NCBI GenBank assembly: GCA_963921195.1
Contig: OY992537.1
Span: 56,134,313-56,198,312, forward strand
Direction of reading: 5' to 3'
Source: Pegoplata infirma
Taxonomy: Eukaryota > Arthropoda > Insecta > Diptera > Anthomyiidae
Length of the DNA: 64,000 nt
Shown here: piece after piece, positions 1-11,560 of the stretch
Numbering within the stretch: the first letter of the stretch is position 1
Layout: every line of letters begins with the position of its first letter
Translations under genes and position numbers: made by a program
Notes under the pieces: model-generated
Told to the model about the DNA's origin: nothing
The model's input: the letters and a program-made list of their open reading frames with translations, nothing else
The model's database searches: none

Positions 1-848
1 TTCGACTTGGCCGAATCTATGAATACCCTCCACAATGCCCATTTTAAGTAATAATAAATTTTCTAACGTGAAAAAATAACAGTTTTGATTATAAATATTT
101 TATTTTGTTTAACAATTTTTTTTTTTAGTAATTTTTGAAAAAAAAAAAATAATTTACTAATTTTTTTTTTGAGTGTAAAATTTTTTTTGAGTGTAAAATT
201 TTTTTCGAGTGTATTTTTTTTTTGTTTTGGTATAAAAATATTTTTGAGTGACAAAAATACGTTGTAAAATATTTTTGTGACTTACCAATGTTTTTAAAAC
301 AGGTCTAACGGGTTTTCAACACGTGAATTTTAGGTGAAGCTAATCTGAAATTCACGGTTTTGCTAATAACTTTTGAACCACTGGACCGATTTGGCTGAAA
401 TTCAATACGAACGAGGCTGGAGGAACGCAAAATATATATGCTAAACTTCAGCATCCTCAGAATTGCTTTTTGAAAGTTATAGTGCTTTTTATCTCAAAAA
501 TTCACGAAAAACCCTTGCCGAAATTCAGTCTTTTGCTCATACCTTTTGAACCACTGGACCGATATCGCTGGATTGCAATACCAACCTGACCAGGTAAATG
601 CCCAACATATATGCCAAACTTCAGGAGCCTCCGTTAAGTCTTTCAAAAGTTAGCGTGTTTTCAACAGACAGACAGACAGACGGACGGACGGACGGACGGA
701 CGGACGGACATCGCTAGATCGTCTTAAAATCGATCGAGGATCATGAATATATATTCTTTATGGGGTCCTAGACCAATATTTCGAGGTGTTACAAACGGAA
801 TGACAAACTTATATATACCCTCTATCACTAGAGTGGAGGGTATAAAAA
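1..848 (+). mobile_element. DINE-1/mini-me-like element, family A, cut at the window edge
   Basis: The window opens inside the 5' end of a non-coding element. The 5' subterminal motif ATACCCTCCAC (about 22-32) is mirrored by GTGGAGGGTAT near the 3' end (about 833-843). Between them lie T-rich GAGTGTAAAA motifs, two similar blocks about 180 bases apart reading like GAACCACTGGACCGAT, a GACA/GACG microsatellite, and the block TATTCTTTATGGGGTC. A microsatellite next to a conserved core is the published hallmark of dipteran mini-me/DINE-1 (Helentron-derived) elements; assignment to that group is inference from architecture. The same family recurs at 16068-16228 (minus), 54382-57283 and 57284-57596. 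No coding capacity is seen. Confidence 0.75.
661..710 (+). repeat. GACA/GACG microsatellite inside DINE
   Basis: About four GACA units run into seven GACG units. On the other strand this is the GTCY proto-microsatellite expected in mini-me elements. It lies just upstream of the conserved CATCGCTAGATCG block. Confidence 0.9.
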
Positions 849-1263
849 CAATCATGAATTTCATGTTTGATGAAAAATGAAACCGTGACATTATTTCAAA
901 GCTCTGACTACATATTCATACACAATGAAAATGCCATATGTTGTATGTTGCATTTACATTTGTATTTTTAGTTGCAATTCAACAAATACATTCATCTATT
1001 TACTAGGATTTGTTGTGCAAAAATATCTTAGAATGTACCAACATAAATACATACGCATTCATTTTAAATGCAACAAAAAGAATTTCCTAATGCATACTTT
1101 TGTGTGCTATTTTACATTAAGTTGCTACTGCAGTAGTGGTAGAGTAGCACGGATTTATTTCACAAGAAAACGATATTGTTTGCATCATGTATGTGAATAC
1201 GAGATAGTAAGTTGTTACACTGTGTGTGAATAGTAGTCGAAAGATTTGAAGAACAGCAAGTAA
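849..1263. other. Gene-free stretch between DINE copies
   Basis: A 102-codon open frame (925-1233, plus) is present, but it is cysteine- and tyrosine-rich, has no recognisable domain and shows no codon pattern. I do not call it a gene. No repeat structure was recognised here. Confidence 0.6.
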
Positions 1264-1822
1264 AAACAAGTGAGAGTGTTTAATTGGGTTGTGCTGATTA
1301 CCTTTTAGGTGGTTATTTTTTCGGATGAAAGGGGTCAGCTAGCATGTCAGGGGACATGCTAGCTGTAAACAAATTTATTTATAATGATTCTTTCACTCAA
1401 GTTGTACAGTTTTATTTATTTTCAAATTAAAATTTTATAGCTACGCCTACAAAAGGGGGCGGCCGGGAACAAATGCCATTTATAATCCCTGGGTCAAAGC
1501 ATAGAACTTTTTTTATACTTGTTTAACAAAGGTATAAGAAACCTGAAAAAAGGGTCTCCCAGTCGTTGGTTAAGTTCTTCAAGGAGAAACTTTTTTCCCA
1601 ATGGTGCGATTTTTCGCAGTAAGGAACTTAACCAGCCTATGACCATAAGACATTTAAGAGTCTTCAACTATTTTGTCTTCAACTATTGATTTTTCCAAGT
1701 GTCCGGGCAATTTTGTATTCCACCAGACCAAAAAATATGTTGTACAAATTTGACGCCAATCAAAGCCCAAGGCGCCTGACGATCAAAGTTTTGGATATTT
1801 GAAAATTGAAAAAAGAAATAAA
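1264..1822 (+). mobile_element. DINE-like element, family C, 3'-truncated copy
   Basis: Begins AACAAGTGAGAGTGTT, a typical DINE-like opening. The interior (about 1440-1700) aligns with the next copy at about 2005-2250: both carry CTACGCC(T/C)ACAA, a GGGTC(T/A)AA block, AACTTTTTTCCC and AACTTAACC(A/G)GCCTA. It runs straight into the AACAAGTGAGAGTGTT of the next copy, so its 3' half is missing. It also contains the hairpin at 1336-1365. Confidence 0.6.
1336..1365. other. Perfect 13-bp hairpin with 4-base loop
   Basis: CAGCTAGCATGTC at 1336-1348 is perfectly complementary to 1353-1365, with loop AGGG. It lies near the 5' end of the family C copy. Helentron-derived elements usually carry a stem-loop near the 3' end, so this may mark the end of an overlapping fragment. 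Function unknown. Confidence 0.85.
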
Positions 1823-2466
1823 ACAAGTGAGAGTGTTAAATCGTTGATACCGTCCAACATTTTAAAAAATATAAAAAAATCCAGGGGCGTTTTTTTCGGG
1901 GAAGGGCTCAGGGGGGGTCCTTCCCCATCGCGATAAATGGCAACTAAATTTTTTATTATGCTTTTTGAACTTTAGTTATACCATTTTATCATTATTTTAA
2001 AGACTATTTAAATCTACGCCCACAACAGGAGGCGGGCAAAAAAAAAACTAAACTTTCTAGCTCCCTTGGGTCTAAGTGCAGGACTTTAATCTTCTTCAAA
2101 CATAAAAACGTTTAATTAGTTTAACAAAAGTGCATAAAAACTGTAAAAAATTGAGTTTTTTGAGGTTGGTTTAGTTCTTTAAGGGGGAACTTTTTTCCCC
2201 CTGATCCGATTTCGTCCGTTTCCAAACTTAACCGGCCTAAGCCCATGAGACATATTTTTGCCAATTTTCAGCTTCTTTATTTTGGACTGAATCCTGTTTT
2301 ATGCAGACGGTCGGACGGAGGAACGAACATTCAGAGAATAACTTAGAATCGATCATAGATCAATAATATATACACTTTATGGGGTCCCCGACCGATATTT
2401 TTATGCGTTACAAACGGAATGACAAAGTGACTATACCCCCATACTGTGGTTGAAGTGTATAAAAAC
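1823..2466 (+). mobile_element. DINE-like element, family C, nearly complete copy
   Basis: Opens with AACAAGTGAGAGTGTT. It contains a decayed GTCY-type tract (about 2304-2330), then the core ATATACACTTTATGGGGTCC and GTTACAAACGGAATGAC shared with the family A copy at 1-848, and ends GTGTATAAAAAC. It is non-coding and arranged head to tail with the truncated copy upstream. Confidence 0.65.
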
Positions 2467-3041
2467 AAATTAATAACTAAAAAAACGGTCGAACGGCTTT
2501 CAAGATATCGAAATTTGAAATAATGCATTTTTTTCTTGACCCTTTTAAAGAGCTTGAGACCAAATCCGATTATTATAACTTCACCAAAAACTCAAAACTT
2601 TGATTGAAGGGCGCTATGGGCTAAAATGGTCTGATATGGCTCAAGTTAAGTTTAAATGAAAAAATTATTAAGAAAATATAGTTGAACGTAGAAAAAACTC
2701 CATTTTTGGAAATTGTTTGACAAATTTCAAATGGCGATATCTCGAAAACCGCTTAACCGATTTCACAGATTTTTTAATATTCGTAATCAACATGAAAGAT
2801 TTTTTAAATTTTATTTTTCAAAAATTCAAAATTTTGGTGAAAAGTTTCATAAAATCCAAAACTTTGATAAATTGATCGGTTCCGGCTGAAATTTAGTTTA
2901 AAAGAAAAATTGTGCCAAGCTTTATTAAAAGGTCGGAAATTTTGAGATTTTTTCTTTTTAAATTTTAAACGTAGTGATTTCATAATAGGACAATGAAATT
3001 CTTAAAGAAACACCCTAACCTAAAAATCATTTCTTTTATAT
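2467..3041. other. A/T-rich unannotated stretch
   Basis: No gene seen. Short degenerate phrases such as GATATCTCGAAAACCG and CCGATTTCACAGA resemble text found in the palindromic elements elsewhere in the window, so it may be an old element remnant. Confidence 0.4.
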
Positions 3042-5050
3042 ATATGGGGTTTTCGTGTCAACTGACACAACTTTTGAAACCGATATCCTCCAATCGGAAT
3101 GAAATTTGCACCAAGGTTAGTCCTATTGGATAGTAGTTCAGCTATTTTTTTTTAGCAAAATGTGTCCCAAATAGTTTAGATAGCTATTTCTTCAGTCTTT
3201 CGAAAAAAAATTATAAAAAAAAAAAATTTTGATTTTTTTTTCTTAAAAATCTAAAACTTTTTTGACTTTTTCCTCAAATTGGGCCCTTTTTTTTTGATTC
3301 CAAAGAAAGCTTAGGTGATTTCCTTTAAGAGCTATGGGGTCGCTTACAATTAGTGGGATGCGAGTGGGATATCTATGAAAATTTTTTTTTTTTGACTTTG
3401 GAACACAAAAAACGGTTCTTCAATTTGCACTATTAGGCGTGGGATAGCTAACCAGTTTTCGATTTCGATTTCGATCCGCGATACCCTTTAATTTTTATAG
3501 GTTCGAAAAAGAAAGCACGAGCCAAAAAATGAGGGCGGTGGGGTGGGGCCATATGGCCCCTCATCGGGATCAAATTTGGGCGTAAAGGGGTAAAAATCCT
3601 CAAAAAGTCCCAAAACTGCCCTAGAAACGCCCCTGCAATGTGAGACGAACCTCCAATCATTTTCTGCCCCCAACATTTTTCTTGAACATACCTTACCCCT
3701 ATTTCCACTTCCTAAGGGGGCTCCCATACAAAACATTTTTAAAAAATTTGATCCTACCATTCTAACTTACCCTAAAGTGCCCCTAGTGGTGCCAAATGTA
3801 TGACCGTCCTCCATAATTTTATTAATTCCAACATTTTTTGCAAACACACCTACAATGAATCTTTAACCCTTAAGGTGGTCACCATACATATCTTTTATTT
3901 TTTATAAATTTGTTTTATTAAACCAGCTCCTACCTCCCCTACCGTGCCTCCTAGAGAGGCAAAAATTACGACCAACCCCCATTATTTTTTAGTTACCAAC
4001 ATTTTCTCCGAACATAATAACACCCTATCTCCACTTCTTAAGGGGCTCCCATACATTATAAAAACATGTATTTTTAAAAGCTAATAAAAAAATAAAAAAA
4101 TGTATGGGGACCCCCTTAAGAGTTGAAAATAAAGTGTAGGTATATTCTGAGAAAATGTTGGAGTTGAAAAAATATTGGGGTTCGGTCATACATTTTACTT
4201 CTCTAGGGGCACCCTATGGACAGTTAGAGCGGTTGGTGCAAGTTTTATAAAAATGTCATTTTGTATGGGAGCCCCCTTAGGAAGTGGAAATAGAGGTTAG
4301 GTATATTCAAGAAAAATGTTGGGGGCAGAAAATTAATAGAGGTCGGTCTCACTTTGCTCCGTGGGCAGTTCTAGGGCAGTTGTGGGGCTTTTTGAGGATT
4401 TTAACCTCTTTACGGCCAGTTTGGACCCCGATGAGGAGACATATGGCCCCACCCCACCGCCCTTATTTTTTGGCTTATGCTTCATTTTTCGAACCTATCA
4501 AAACTAGAGGGTGTCCCGGATCGAAATCGAAAACTGTTGAGCTATCCCACGCCTAATAGTGCAAATTAACGAACCGTTTTTTGTGTACCAAAGTTACAAA
4601 AAAAAAAATTTTTATAGATATCCCACTCGCATCTCACTAAGCGACCCCATAGCTCTTAAAGGAAAAGACCTAAGCTTACTTTTGAATCAAAAAAAAGGGC
4701 CCAATTTGAGGAAAAAGTCAAAAAAGTTTTAGATTTTTAAGAAAAAAACAATCAAATTTTTTTTTTATATTTTTCTTATAATTTTTTTTCGAAAGACTGA
4801 AGAAAGAGCTATCTAAACTGTTTGGGACACATTAGGTAAGAAGTTACATGGATGAGAACAAACACCTCTTTGGCCAAAATGTCAAATTTCGACCCCCTCT
4901 AACTCAGAGAGTCCTTGACCGATCTCGCTGAAAAATTGTGTCTGAACTACTTACTATCCAATAGGACTAACCTTGGTGCAAATTCAATCATCCCGATCGG
5001 AAGACATCGGTTTCAAAAGTTGTGTCAGTTGACACGAAAACCCCCATATT
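3042..5050. mobile_element. 2.0 kb near-complete palindromic (foldback-type) element
   Basis: The left end (TATGGGGTTTTCGTGTCAA, about 3042) is repeated in inverse at the right end (about 5030-5050). Complementarity continues inward through TAGTCCTATTGGATAGTA, the GGCGTGGGATAGCT block (about 3436) and its partner (about 4540), to a centre near 4050-4090. The only open frames (3448-3708 and 3488-3760 minus, 4284-4556 plus) lie in the mirrored arms; two begin with nearly the same peptide (MEIxVRYxQEKCWGQK), as expected if they are accidents of the palindrome. I found no clear target duplication, so the superfamily is open. A related fragment lies at 39620-39765. Confidence 0.8.
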
Positions 5051-5399
5051 TTAAGTTTCTGGCAAATCGGTGTATTACGGGATAGTTCCTCTGTTATTTT
5101 TGGAGCTCGAGACCTATTTTTTTTACCACATATTAACTAATTTGACAATTTTTGTATACTTCATGATCATTTTGTATACAATGTATAATATTTTACATCA
5201 ATTGTCTTTTTGCTTAACTAGAAATGTTGCTAAAATTATATAAGAATTGAACAAAAGATTTGTCATTGGCATATATAAATGTAAATAAGTAAGATTAAGA
5301 GATGCAAAACAATAGTATTATAATGTTGTATACATTGTAGAATTACCCAAAGAAAACTATTACTTCAACTATAAACTTTAATTTAAATTTATTTTGTTT
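5051..5399. other. A/T-rich spacer between two palindromic elements
   Basis: No gene, tandem repeat or inverted repeat recognised. Confidence 0.5.
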
Positions 5400-7179
5400 A
5401 TATACATTAGACCGACTCACCTTATATGGGAAAAAAAAAGTTAAAGTTGTACCCCCATCAAAATTAACTTTGCCATGTTTTATGAAGATTCCCAAAATAT
5501 TTGGGCTCTAGCGATAATCTCCCGTGAGCTAAACCGCGTCAAAAAATGGTCCAAAATGGTATTCTTCATGAATAAAAAATTCAGTAAATTCTTTTTTTTC
5601 CAATGAATGACCAAATATAATAGATATTTAGGAATTCTTTGATTCTTCATTAAAACATTTTAAAAATCTTACCACAGCCTCGAGATAACGAGATGTTTAT
5701 GTCAGTTTTTTGATGCTTTTCAATTCGAATTTACTGAAAACTTAAATAACTTTGGTATTTTTTGTCCGATTTTCACTTCTAATACATCGTTAGAATGGTG
5801 TTGACCACCGCTTGGGATTTTAAACAAAAATTAACCCTTAACTGCACTGTCTTACTTTTTTATAAAATTTACTTTAACATCATGAAAAACCCTTATATAA
5901 ATACAAAAAGCATAAACACGTTTAATATATTTGGCCACAATTAATTTAACCCATGCATGATCAAAATATTTTGGCAAACATTTTTAAAAAAGTTTTTGTG
6001 GAAATTATTGAAAGCTAATTGTAATACTTTAAAAAAATAAAATAAATAAGGGTTTTGTTTATCTAGACGTGCTTATTAATATCAAATAATTATAACGTGT
6101 AACACTTTCCCGGTCAAATTTTTTTTCGAAATTTGTATGTACAAATAAATTTTAGAAATAAAATATAAACCAATTTTCTCTTAATCGCATATATTCGTGC
6201 AAAAAGCGTCTCTAATAAATAGATCTTAATATTTTGTATTTAACCCATTCATGACGAATTAAAAAAAAAAATATGGAAAAAATTTAAGTCCAGTTGTAAT
6301 ACTTAAAAAAATAATATAATTGATATTTTTTGACACATTTGCTTATTTAAAATAGTAGATGCGTTTTTTTGCACGAATATATGCGATTAAGACAAAATTT
6401 GTTTATATTTTATTTTAAAAATTAATTTGCACATACAAATTCCGAAAAAAATTTGACCGGGAAAGTGTGACCCGTAATAATTATTTGATATTAATAAGCA
6501 CGTCTAGATAAACAAAAACCTTATTTATTTTATTTTTTTAAAGTATTACAAATAGCTTTAAATAATTTCCGCAAAAACTTTTTCAAAAATGTTTGCCAAA
6601 ATATTTTGATCATGCATGGGTTAAATTAATTGTGGCCAAATATATAAATTAAACGTGTTTCCTGCACAAAGATATGCTTTTTGTGGTTATAAAATGGTTT
6701 TTAAATGACATTGAAATAAATTTTATAAAAAAGTAAGACAGTGCAGTTAAGGGTTAATTTTTGACTAAAATCCCAAGAGGCGGTCGACACCTTTCTAACG
6801 ATGTTTTAAAAGTGAAAATCGGACAAAAAATACCAAAGTTATTTAAGTTTTCAGTAAATTCGAATTGAAAAGCATCAAAAAACTGACATAAACATCTCGT
6901 TATCTCGAGTCTGTGGTTAGATTTTTAAAATGTTTTAATGCAGAATCAAAGAATTCCCAAACATCTATTATATTTGGTCATTCATTGGACAAAAAAAAAA
7001 TTTACTGAATTTTTTATTCATGAAAAATACCATTTTTGGACCATTTTTTGACGCGGTTTAGCTCACGGGAGATTATCGCTAGAGCCCAAATATTTTGGGA
7101 ATCTTCATAAAACATGTCAACGTTAATTTTAAGGGGGGTACATCATGAACTTTTTTTTTTGAGTCACTCTAATATACAT
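5400..7179. mobile_element. hAT-like palindromic element with 8-base target duplication
   Basis: The element occupies 5408-7171 and is flanked by ATATACAT at 5400-5407 and 7172-7179. Termini read TAGACCGACTCA and TAGAGTGACTCA (inverse); the right end fits the hAT end consensus YARNG and the left nearly does. Practically the whole 1.76 kb is one inverted repeat: GACGCGGTTTAGCTCACGGG near 7025 mirrors about 5530, and AAGTAAGACAGTGCAGTTAA near 6730 mirrors about 5850. The centre is near 6280. No transposase remnant is seen. An 8-base duplication with such ends is characteristic of hAT; assignment is inference from the termini. Confidence 0.85.
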
Positions 7180-8479
7180 AAGTGAAGATGGCAAAAGTTT
7201 TTAATTCCTTAAACGAAAATTCTGATTTGCTGAAATTTAAGTTCTGTTTGCAGAAAATTCTGTTGGCTAGAAAATTAAAAAAAAAAGAAGCTGTACTGCC
7301 AAAATATCGTTTTAATTTTGCTGGGAGTCTTTAATGCTGAAAAATATTTTTTTTATAATATTAAATTTTAAATATTAAATTAAAAAAATTCTAGGGAGTT
7401 CATTGTTTAACTTAGGTAAATTTTTATGCAATTACTGTTATTAAAATAAACTCCATTATTATGTTAAAACATAAAGAACTGGTGCAAAAATACATGTATT
7501 TTGTAAGTAAACAATTACGTACAGTTGGGTTTCAAAATATAGCAGGTAGTATGTTTTGAACACATTTCGTCAAAACGGAATTTAACTTAACCTCAAGGTA
7601 TTTCAATTATTTGTTTTTTACCAACCGATTTTGAACGATTACAAAAACTACACTGGCCGACATTTGTAAAATTTTTTTATGCATTTGGTTTTCGATTAAA
7701 CTTTCTTTGCTGATTCCGAATCTGATTTCCAAATTTTTCCATCACAATATTCACTCTTTAATTTGCGATTTTTCTAAGGTTTCTACAACATTTGCGTTTC
7801 CCCGGTAGAAGTTCTCAAACTGATTTTTTGTGAACTTTGACCTGAATACTTTTCCTCTTCACCTATTCAAAAAGAAGTTAAAATCAATTCGGATTATTGA
7901 CCGTTTCAGAAATTGTTCATATGCACCACTAATATTTGTAACATCGTTGTATTTGAATACATTTAAATGAACAGTAGGTTTAATTTTTTGCAATTTTTTT
8001 TTGGTGTGTTTTAACAATTACATACCTCATTATACTGACATTTCATATGGAATCATTACAGCATAAATACAACTACATAAATAAACTATGTAAATGTATG
8101 TATTGTATAAATAACCCAGTATACAAAAACATTTTGAAACTTGCTCAGGATGACCCTTTAAGCCTTTAAAAACCAAAAATAATAGTACTTTAAATTTTTG
8201 AACAAAAAAGGGGACATATAAAAATTATCAAAATTTAATAAGTCCTGTAGACACCAATTTTTTTACCTTTTTGAGTAAAAAAAAAAATTGGAACATTTTT
8301 AAGAACATTTGCAAAAGTCCAGTAAAACTTTTAGGAAATTTTCCCAGACACAATTTTTCTTTATTATTTTTTTGTGTTTTGGAGTTGAAAAATGTATTAA
8401 TTTTTTTTTTGAAAAATAAATTTTAAAAAATTTTTCGAAGCTCCGAAAAAAAATTTTTCTTTTTCGGACAACATTTTTT
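7180..8479. other. 1.3 kb unannotated A/T-rich DNA
   Basis: No gene, strong repeat or inverted repeat was recognised on either strand. Small open frames near 8300-8690 are lysine/phenylalanine-rich products of A/T tracts. Confidence 0.5.
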
Positions 8480-9015
8480 TTTAACATGATAATGATAATA
8501 ACATGAAAAAGAAGACAAGAATTACTATTTTCATTTTCTTAAAACCAAAAATTTTAATAACTTGGGTTTGTAACTTGGATAATAATTCAGCACGTGGTGA
8601 ATAAAACCGTTTTTCACCAGCTGGTGAATAAAACGTAACATAATTATTTTTCAACAAAAAAAAATTTTTTTTCTTCATAATTTTTTTTTTCATAATTTTT
8701 TTTTTTTTATCAATTTGTTTTTTCCATCAAATTTTTTTTCCATTAATTTTTTTTTTTTCATCACTTTTTTTTTATAATTTTTTTTTTATTAATTTTTTTT
8801 TTATTACCAAATTTTATTTTTTCTTAAATTTTTTTTCATCAAATTTTTTTTTCATAAAATTTTTTTTTTTTCATCAATTTTTTTCCCATTAATTTCTTTC
8901 ATCAATTTTTTTTTTCATAAAAATTTTTTTTTCATCAATTTTTTTTTTCATCAATTTTTTTTTTTTTATCAAATTTTTTTTTACACAAATTTTTTTTTTT
9001 CATCATAATTTTCAA
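8480..9015 (-). repeat. Paired-palindrome/(GATGAAAAAA)n family, copy 1
   Basis: Order here: a unique-looking arm (TTTTCATTTTCTTAAAACC), TAACTTGG, a near palindrome CACGTGGTG, the perfect palindrome TTCACCAGCTGGTGAA (8613-8628), then about 370 bases of irregular TTTTTTTCATCAAA units. The same order, inverted, occurs at 34770-35045 and 38400-38990, so it is a dispersed family. No coding capacity. Confidence 0.75.
8590..8628. other. Twin palindromes CACGTG and CAGCTG
   Basis: TTCAGCACGTGGTGAA and TTCACCAGCTGGTGAA sit 22 bases apart. The second is a perfect 16-base palindrome. Each centre is an E-box-type hexamer (CACGTG, CAGCTG); whether anything binds is unknown. Confidence 0.8.
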
Positions 9016-9174
9016 GAAAATTATTTTTTTTTTTGTTTTAAATTTATTTGTGTTGATCATTTTTGCAAGACTTAATTTCCATATCGGTTTTATACCCATT
9101 TTCTTGAACCCCGCCGAAATATTTGACGGTTAAAATTTCAGAGTAATTTTTTTCAGTGTATTAATTGCCGAATT

Positions 9175-10215
9175 TGAAAATACTTACTTACTTATTCCTG
9201 ACCTCTTCTATCTTGCAGTGTAGAGGTACGACAAAGGGATCGCCAATTGCTTCGATCTTGAGCTGCAGTTCTAGATGTTCTGGGATCTATACCGTTGTTC
9301 TCGAAAAACTCATTCATTCGTTTCGAAAACTTGCTTGGGAATCCTGGAATCTGGCATTCTTATCATGTGACCATACCATCTGGCCTTACATTTGTCAATT
9401 TTGCTTTCAAGTGGATCTACCTGTAAACTGCTCCTAATTGCATCATTTCTTACTCTATCTCTTCGGGTTTTACCAGCCACTCTTCGTAGGTACTTCATTT
9501 CTGTTGCCTGTAGACGACTTTTTCTAGACTTTGTATGTGTCCACGATTCACATGCGTAAGTAAGTGTTGGGATGTATGTTCAGTTGTAAACCGCTAATTT
9601 TGTCTTCTTTGATACTTCGCGCTTGTTTATAAAGTTTTTATTCAAAGCATAATAAAGCCGGCTTGTTGCTGCTATTCTAGAATTTAAGTCCTTATCTGGT
9701 TTGCCATCCTCACTTATTATAGCGCCCAAGTACCTAAAGTTGTCTACTTGCATAAGCATATCATTTCCGATGTGTATGCTGTGGCTCTTCTTTTCTCGAC
9801 TTATTATCATAGTTTCAGTCTTGTTCACGTTAATGCTAAGGCCTCTTCTATTAATCTCAGAAGTAAGTATATCTAAATTGAACTGCAGGTTTTCAGCTGA
9901 ATCAGCTAAAAGGACCACATCGTCGGCATAGGCTAACATAGAGAGTTTAGTGGGCCGCATTTTCCAGTTTCCAACGGTAAATGGGCGTAAGCTTGATTTT
10001 GATTCTTTCATAATATCGTCTATCAGTATAATAAATAAATACGGGCTTAATATGTCTCCCTGTCTTACTCCCTGACACGTATCAAATTCTTCAGACGTTG
10101 CGTTGCTGGTTCTCACGTAGTTTCGACATATGGTGTAAAAACTAAAAATTCTGCGAATAAGATCATGGCTGTCATTTCTTTTAATCAGTACTTTTCCGAT
10201 TGAAAATAGTGTTAG
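9175..10215 (-). pseudogene. 5'-truncated non-LTR retrotransposon reverse transcriptase (RTE-like), decayed
   Basis: Read on the minus strand from about 10215 to 9192. The central frame has RT block QGVRQGDILSPYLF, the catalytic YADDVVLL (about 9920-9945), NKTETMIIS and YLGAIIS. An in-frame TGA near 9577 interrupts it, but the same frame continues as YIPTLTYACESW, then KYLRRVAGKTRRDRVRND and RWYGHMIRM, the C-terminal signature of RTE-like insect LINEs. A four-base duplication (GAATGAATGAG, near 9315) makes a frameshift; shifted reading resumes NEFFENNGIDPRTSRTAAQ and ends at TAA, 9192-9194. The 3' tail is (TAAG)n, the short tandem tail usual for RTE rather than poly-A. The endonuclease and N-terminal RT are missing. 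Clade assignment is by eye. Confidence 0.85.
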
Positions 10216-10560
10216 TCAAATTATAAGGAAAGATGATATTTATAATTTATATAAAGCTTTATCACCTTTCGTTTCTATTTTTCACGTTATGTCGCGTTTT
10301 GTGAATTTAGCTTTCCGCGCAATTTTTTTGCAAATCAAGCATGCAATGTTTTAAAACCATTCCCTATTACACATCTTCTATAAAAAATTATATAAAAACT
10401 GAAAAAATCCAAAAATAAAAAAAAATTGGACCAAAATATCTCGTAAAATATTACAAATTTTAAAAGTTTGAGAGCACACATGAATTCAGCGAGCCAAAAT
10501 CCATATAGGATACAAATTTCAATGAGTTTGGATGATTAGTTCTACCCTTTGACCGTGACT
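10216..10560. other. Unannotated spacer
   Basis: No gene or repeat recognised. It contains generic insect-repeat phrases but no traceable ends. Confidence 0.4.
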
Positions 10561-10840
10561 TTCGATTTTCGATCCACTGTGCAAAGTAGCAAACGAGTCT
10601 AATGACAAATACTTTGTAGTAAATCTTTTCTATTTTTGCTAAATAATCTTGACAATGGAATCTGTCAAATTTCGAAACACGTGTCGATTAAGTCTTGCAA
10701 AAATGACCAACATAAATAAATTTAAAACAAAAAAAAAAAAAAAAAAAAATTTTCTTGAAAATTATGCTATGAGAATATCATGGTTTTAATTGGTAAAGAA
10801 AATAATGACCTCGAGCCAGAATAAACATTCTCAAAATTTA
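10560..10840 (+). repeat. CTCGAGC repeat, right-arm copy 1
   Basis: Contains AAACACGTGTCGATTAAG, TTGCAAAAATGACCAACA, an 18-20 base A run and ATAATGACCTCGAGCCAG. The same text occurs at 13800-14036 and, with its mirror arm, at 59915-60353. A short inverted piece at 9001-9075 faces it across the LINE fragment. Confidence 0.75.
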
Positions 10841-10904
10841 ATATTTTAAAGGTCGCATAAAACTATTTTTATTGTTAAATAAAAATTAATCTGAATTTTT
10901 TATC

Positions 10905-11560
10905 AAAATTTTTTTTTTCATCAAATTTTTTTTTCATCAATTTTTTTTTCATTATTTTTTTTTCATTATTTTTTTTTTTTTTTCATCAAATTTTTTTTTT
11001 CATCAAAAAAATTTTTTTTTTTGTATTTTTTTTTTCATATTTTTTTCATCAAATTTTTTATTATCAATTTTTTTCTCACCTAAAATTTTTTTTTTTCATC
11101 AATTTTTTTACATCAAAAAATTGTTCTTTTCATCAAAAACATTTATCAAAAACTTTTTTTCATCAAAACTTTTTTTACATAATTTAGTTGTTCGTGAAAA
11201 AAAAACATTTTTTTTACCAAAACTTCTTTTTCACCAAGTCTAAGCTTTTCGTATAAAAATTTTCCATTTGTTTATCAAATTAGTTAAAACAATGGAGAGT
11301 GTTGTATTCTTTGGTGCCGAATCTTTTTTACTCTCCAAAATGTAAAAACACTTTTTTGCACTCACTTACGAAATGTACAGCTCTTTTGATTTTTTAATGG
11401 GGTCATCTACTGATATTTCAATTCGTTTTGCATGGAATAGCAAAGTAATATAACATGATTTTTTTTAAAAAAACTTTGTTTTGGCAAGTACACCCAAATT
11501 ATTATTAAATAAATTATATTATCATGATTTAATGTTTTGGGCATGAGTACAAAATTCGCA
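10905..11560 (-). repeat. Paired-palindrome family, copy 2 (palindromes missing)
   Basis: T-rich TTTTTTTCATCAAA units (10905-11170) lead into a segment (11190-11560) that is the reverse complement of 32940-33190: GTCTAAGCTTTTC, TACAGCTCTTTTG and the stretch whose minus frame reads PKTLNHDN. The extended minus frame at 11407-11697 is a chance product of this repeat. Compared with 38280-38340, the AAACACTTTTTTGCACT block is shared. Confidence 0.7.

Noticed and set aside
925..1233. 102-codon cysteine/tyrosine-rich frame as a small secreted protein
   Set aside because: No cleavable signal with plausible mature part, no domain, and A/T-rich repeat-like context.
3448..4556. Two similar peptides (MEIxVRYxQEKCWGQK) as a duplicated gene family
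   Set aside because: They lie in mirrored arms of one palindromic element, so similarity follows from DNA symmetry.
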